From Ignavibacteriaceae bacterium (GTDB lineage Bacteria > Bacteroidota > Ignavibacteria > Ignavibacteriales > Ignavibacteriaceae), in assembly GCA_031292465.1 (NCBI GenBank), contig JARLHB010000501.1, forward strand, positions 1 through 7,931: 7,931 bases of DNA, written 5' to 3'. The number at the start of each line of letters is the position of its first letter. Positions within the stretch are counted from its first letter, which is position 1. Shown here in pieces: positions 6,128 through 7,931 of the stretch. Position numbers and translations under genes: made by a program. The notes below the pieces were generated by a model that was given only the letters and a program-made list of their open reading frames with translations, was not told where the DNA came from and did no database searches.

Positions 6128-7210
6128 ATGAGTATTTTAATAATTTTATCAATTGCAATACTAACTTATTCCATATTAAACTTAATTTTAATTTTCTCCA
6201 TCCCACGAGAAGATGAAAAATCTTTTTCCGGTAAACTCAACCCTGTTTCTATAATAGTTGCCGCAAAAAATGAAGAACAAAACATTAGCCGTCTTATTAC
6301 CTCACTTAAAGAATTGCCTTACAATAAAGGATTATATGAAGTTATAATAATTGATGACAACTCAACAGATAAGACATTTGACGCAGCACAGAAAGCAATA
6401 GAAGGCTGTACAAACTTTCATATTTATAAAGTACACGATAAAATTTTCCCTGCAAAAAAAGGTGCTCTGGCTTTTGGCATCAGCAAAGCTTCAAATCCAT
6501 ACATAATTATTACAGATGCAGACTGTAAACCCGCAAAAGGCTGGCTGCACTCATTCTCTCAAAAATTCGATGAGGGCTTTGATTTCGTTTTTGGGATAAC
6601 CCCTTTTTACCAGAATAATCTGCCAGTAAACAAAACAGCGTGCTTTGAAAACCTTAGAAACTCCATGTTAACATTTTCCGCGGCACAGCTTGGAATGCCT
6701 TACTGTGCTTCCGCCAGAAGTTTCGGATTTAAGAAATCATCATTTGAAAAAATAAACGGATATTCCAATACAGTTGAAACACTAAGCGGGGATGATGATT
6801 TGCTTTTAAGGGAAGCTGTAAAAAACAAATTAAAAGTCGGTGCAATATTTAACAGCGATTCATTCGTTTATTCCGCTTCCAAACAGACGTGGAAGGAATA
6901 TTTTCAGCAGCGTTCCAGGCATACAAAAGCATCTATATATTATCTTACCAGACATAAAATATTTTTGGGTGTATGGCATACGCTAAACCTTGCTATGCTG
7001 TTTTCACCCCTATTGTGCATAGTCAATATGTCTTTTTTATTTCCATTTATTTTTAAGATAATAATTGACAGCATTACGGTTTTACTTATTCAGAAGAAAT
7101 TCGGCTACAGGTTTAAACTGTATGAGATAATTTATCTTCAGATTTTTTACGAAATTATATTAATACTGAATTTCTTTAATGCAGTTTCACGGAAGGATAT
7201 GTGGAAATAA
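6128..7210 (+). CDS. Membrane-anchored family 2 glycosyltransferase
   Basis: This 360-residue enzyme should transfer a sugar from a nucleotide-sugar donor at the cytoplasmic face of the inner membrane; donor and acceptor are unknown. It has an N-terminal hydrophobic segment (about 2-24) and a GT-A fold domain. The fold starts VSIIVAAKNEE (40-50), with VIIIDDNSTDKT (72-83), the metal-binding DAD (130-132), the acceptor-side loop with GY (211-212) and the likely catalytic SGDDD (220-224). QQRSRH (260-265) occupies the position of the QxxRW motif, with His in place of Trp. Two or three hydrophobic segments follow (about 284-322 and 333-352). This layout resembles GT2 enzymes of lipid or exopolysaccharide glycosylation, but processive synthases usually have more membrane spans. 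The gene has no Shine-Dalgarno sequence before the ATG at 6128. It begins 30 bases after the palindromic repeat pair and has no other glycan gene beside it in the window. Confidence 0.9.
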   Translation: MSILIILSIAILTYSILNLILIFSIPREDEKSFSGKLNPVSIIVAAKNEEQNISRLITSLKELPYNKGLYEVIIIDDNSTDKTFDAAQKAIEGCTNFHIYKVHDKIFPAKKGALAFGISKASNPYIIITDADCKPAKGWLHSFSQKFDEGFDFVFGITPFYQNNLPVNKTACFENLRNSMLTFSAAQLGMPYCASARSFGFKKSSFEKINGYSNTVETLSGDDDLLLREAVKNKLKVGAIFNSDSFVYSASKQTWKEYFQQRSRHTKASIYYLTRHKIFLGVWHTLNLAMLFSPLLCIVNMSFLFPFIFKIIIDSITVLLIQKKFGYRFKLYEIIYLQIFYEIILILNFFNAVSRKDMWK

Positions 7211-7240
7211 TAAAGCATAATAATTTTCAACCAAAAGGTA

Positions 7241-7324
7241 GCCCGCCCCGCCAAAGAGTAGTGCATAATCCCCTCTGGCTTGCCACTATGTGGAGAGGGG
7301 ACGAAAGGGGTGTGTTAAACGGGC
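7241..7324. repeat. GC-rich hairpin repeat element between convergent genes
   Basis: TCCCCTCT (7269-7276) pairs perfectly with AGAGGGGA (7294-7301). Inside, CCAC (7283-7286) pairs with GTGG (7290-7293), stacking on the outer stem with a 6-base bulge on the left side. GAAAGGGGTGTG follows at 7303-7314. GCCCG (7241-7245) and CGGGC (7320-7324) could form outer arms. The composition is far more GC-rich than the surrounding DNA. The pattern of a CCCCTCT...AGAGGGG stem followed by AAGGGGTG resembles dispersed extragenic repeats seen in many bacterial genomes. There is no T run on either side, so it is not a standard terminator, although it sits where both convergent transcripts end. The hairpin is certain; the outer limits are not. 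Confidence 0.6.
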
Positions 7325-7369
7325 AAATGCTTATTGGATAACAACATTGATTAATAAACGCTAATTGGT

Positions 7370-7931
7370 TTATCTCCCTTCGTACATTTCTTCAATCAGG
7401 CTGCGGTATCTTTCTTCAATGGTTTTACGGCGGAGTTTAAGGCTGGGCGTAACTTCCCCGCTCTCTATGCTGAATGGTTTTTCCAGCAGAATAAATTTAC
7501 GGACTTTTTCAAAGTTAGCAAGCTTTTTCTGGATATGAGCCATGTCCTGCTCTATCAGGTTATAAATTTCTTTAGACTTTACAAGCTCTTCTTTTTTTCT
7601 ATACTGGATATTATTTGCATCCGCAAACTCCTGTATAGCTTCAAAATCAGGAACAATAAGAGCGGTTAGGAACATTCTTCTGTCGCCTATGAGAACGAAC
7701 TGATCGATATATTTGCTTGCAAGAAACATATTTTCAATATGAGTAGGCGCTATATACTTACCGGTGGAAGTTTTGAACAGGTGTTTTTTTCTGTCTGTAA
7801 TTATTAAGAAGCCGTCGGAATCGAACACGCCAATATCGCCGGTATGCAGCCAGCCATCTTTAAGGACTTCATCTGTTTCTTTTTTGTTCCTGTAGTATCC
7901 CTTCATAATATTAGGGCCTCTTGCAAGAATT
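7370..7931 (-). CDS. Long-chain acyl-CoA synthetase (AMP-forming), C-terminal part
   Basis: The gene enters from the right edge and ends at a TAA at 7370-7372. Its start is outside the window; an in-frame ATG at 7904-7906 is internal, because the frame continues upstream as ILARGPNI, the usual family sequence. The family (FadD15-like ANL superfamily) activates fatty acids to acyl-AMP and then to acyl-CoA for beta-oxidation or lipid synthesis. Visible motifs, numbered from the ATG at 7906, are MKGYY (1-5), DGWLHTGDIG (17-26) with the ATP-ribose-binding Asp, the hinge region DRKKHLFKTSTGKYIAP (38-54) and IEN (57-59). Near the C-terminus, TPSLKLRRK (153-161) carries the Lys of the A10 position. 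About 187 residues are present of the roughly 600 usual for the family. Spacing from the glycosyltransferase is 159 bases and the two genes converge, so they are separate units. Confidence 0.92.
   Translation of the reverse strand, partial: ILARGPNIMKGYYRNKKETDEVLKDGWLHTGDIGVFDSDGFLIITDRKKHLFKTSTGKYIAPTHIENMFLASKYIDQFVLIGDRRMFLTALIVPDFEAIQEFADANNIQYRKKEELVKSKEIYNLIEQDMAHIQKKLANFEKVRKFILLEKPFSIESGEVTPSLKLRRKTIEERYRSLIEEMYEGR

Noticed and set aside
7904..7906. ATG as the start of a small 178-residue protein on the minus strand
   Set aside because: The frame continues upstream to the window edge with the family-conserved residues ILARGPNI, so this Met is internal to a truncated acyl-CoA synthetase gene.
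1..7931. CRISPR array, toxin-antitoxin pair, phage defence system or transposase
   Set aside because: No regularly spaced repeats, no small overlapping gene pairs, and no nuclease, integrase or transposase motifs were found on either strand; the helicase is a complete UvrD-type enzyme without defence-associated partners.

Overview
The window is an AT-rich stretch of bacterial chromosome that looks like the Bacteroidota/Ignavibacteriota/Chlorobiota assemblage. The reasons are the style of the ClpC and long-chain acyl-CoA ligase sequences, the frequent absence of a Shine-Dalgarno sequence before genes, and short CACCCC/GGGGTG palindromic repeats between genes of a kind I associate with these phyla. 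I infer the phylum from general family knowledge; a search would be needed to fix it. Nothing here resembles a phage, plasmid, insertion sequence, CRISPR locus or secondary-metabolite cluster.

Left part, minus strand (1-2811): the first 31 codons of a pterin-4a-carbinolamine dehydratase run off the left edge. Its promoter-like sequence sits just downstream of the intrinsic terminator of clpC. clpC is complete (835 aa) and encodes a ClpP-partner AAA+ unfoldase with all expected motifs. It has a well-formed sigma70-type promoter (TTGATT-17-TATATT), and no CIRCE or CtsR-type heat-shock operator is visible.

Middle (2720-3350): a 631-base gene-free divergent region separates clpC from a UvrD/PcrA/Rep-family DNA helicase on the plus strand. 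It holds the clpC promoter and a cluster of TGTCA/TGACA motifs carried on an imperfect 31-base-spaced direct repeat. It also holds an orphan Shine-Dalgarno-like AAAGGAG and a possible Bacteroidota-type -7 element before the helicase. No RNA gene is recognisable.

Right part (3351-7931): the plus strand carries the helicase (674 aa), an unrecognised 178-aa exported protein with a clear signal peptide, and a membrane-anchored family 2 glycosyltransferase (360 aa). A head-to-head pair of palindromic repeats lies between the last two. A different GC-rich hairpin repeat lies between the glycosyltransferase and the convergent gene, which is the C-terminal part of a long-chain acyl-CoA synthetase running in from the right edge.

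The genes do not form an evident pathway; this looks like ordinary core chromosome with housekeeping genes in short or single-gene units. I found no previously undescribed multi-gene system. The items most worth a second look are the inverted pair of palindromic repeats (6026-6097), the repeated motif in the clpC/helicase divergent region (2913-2985), and the orphan exported protein (5447-5983).
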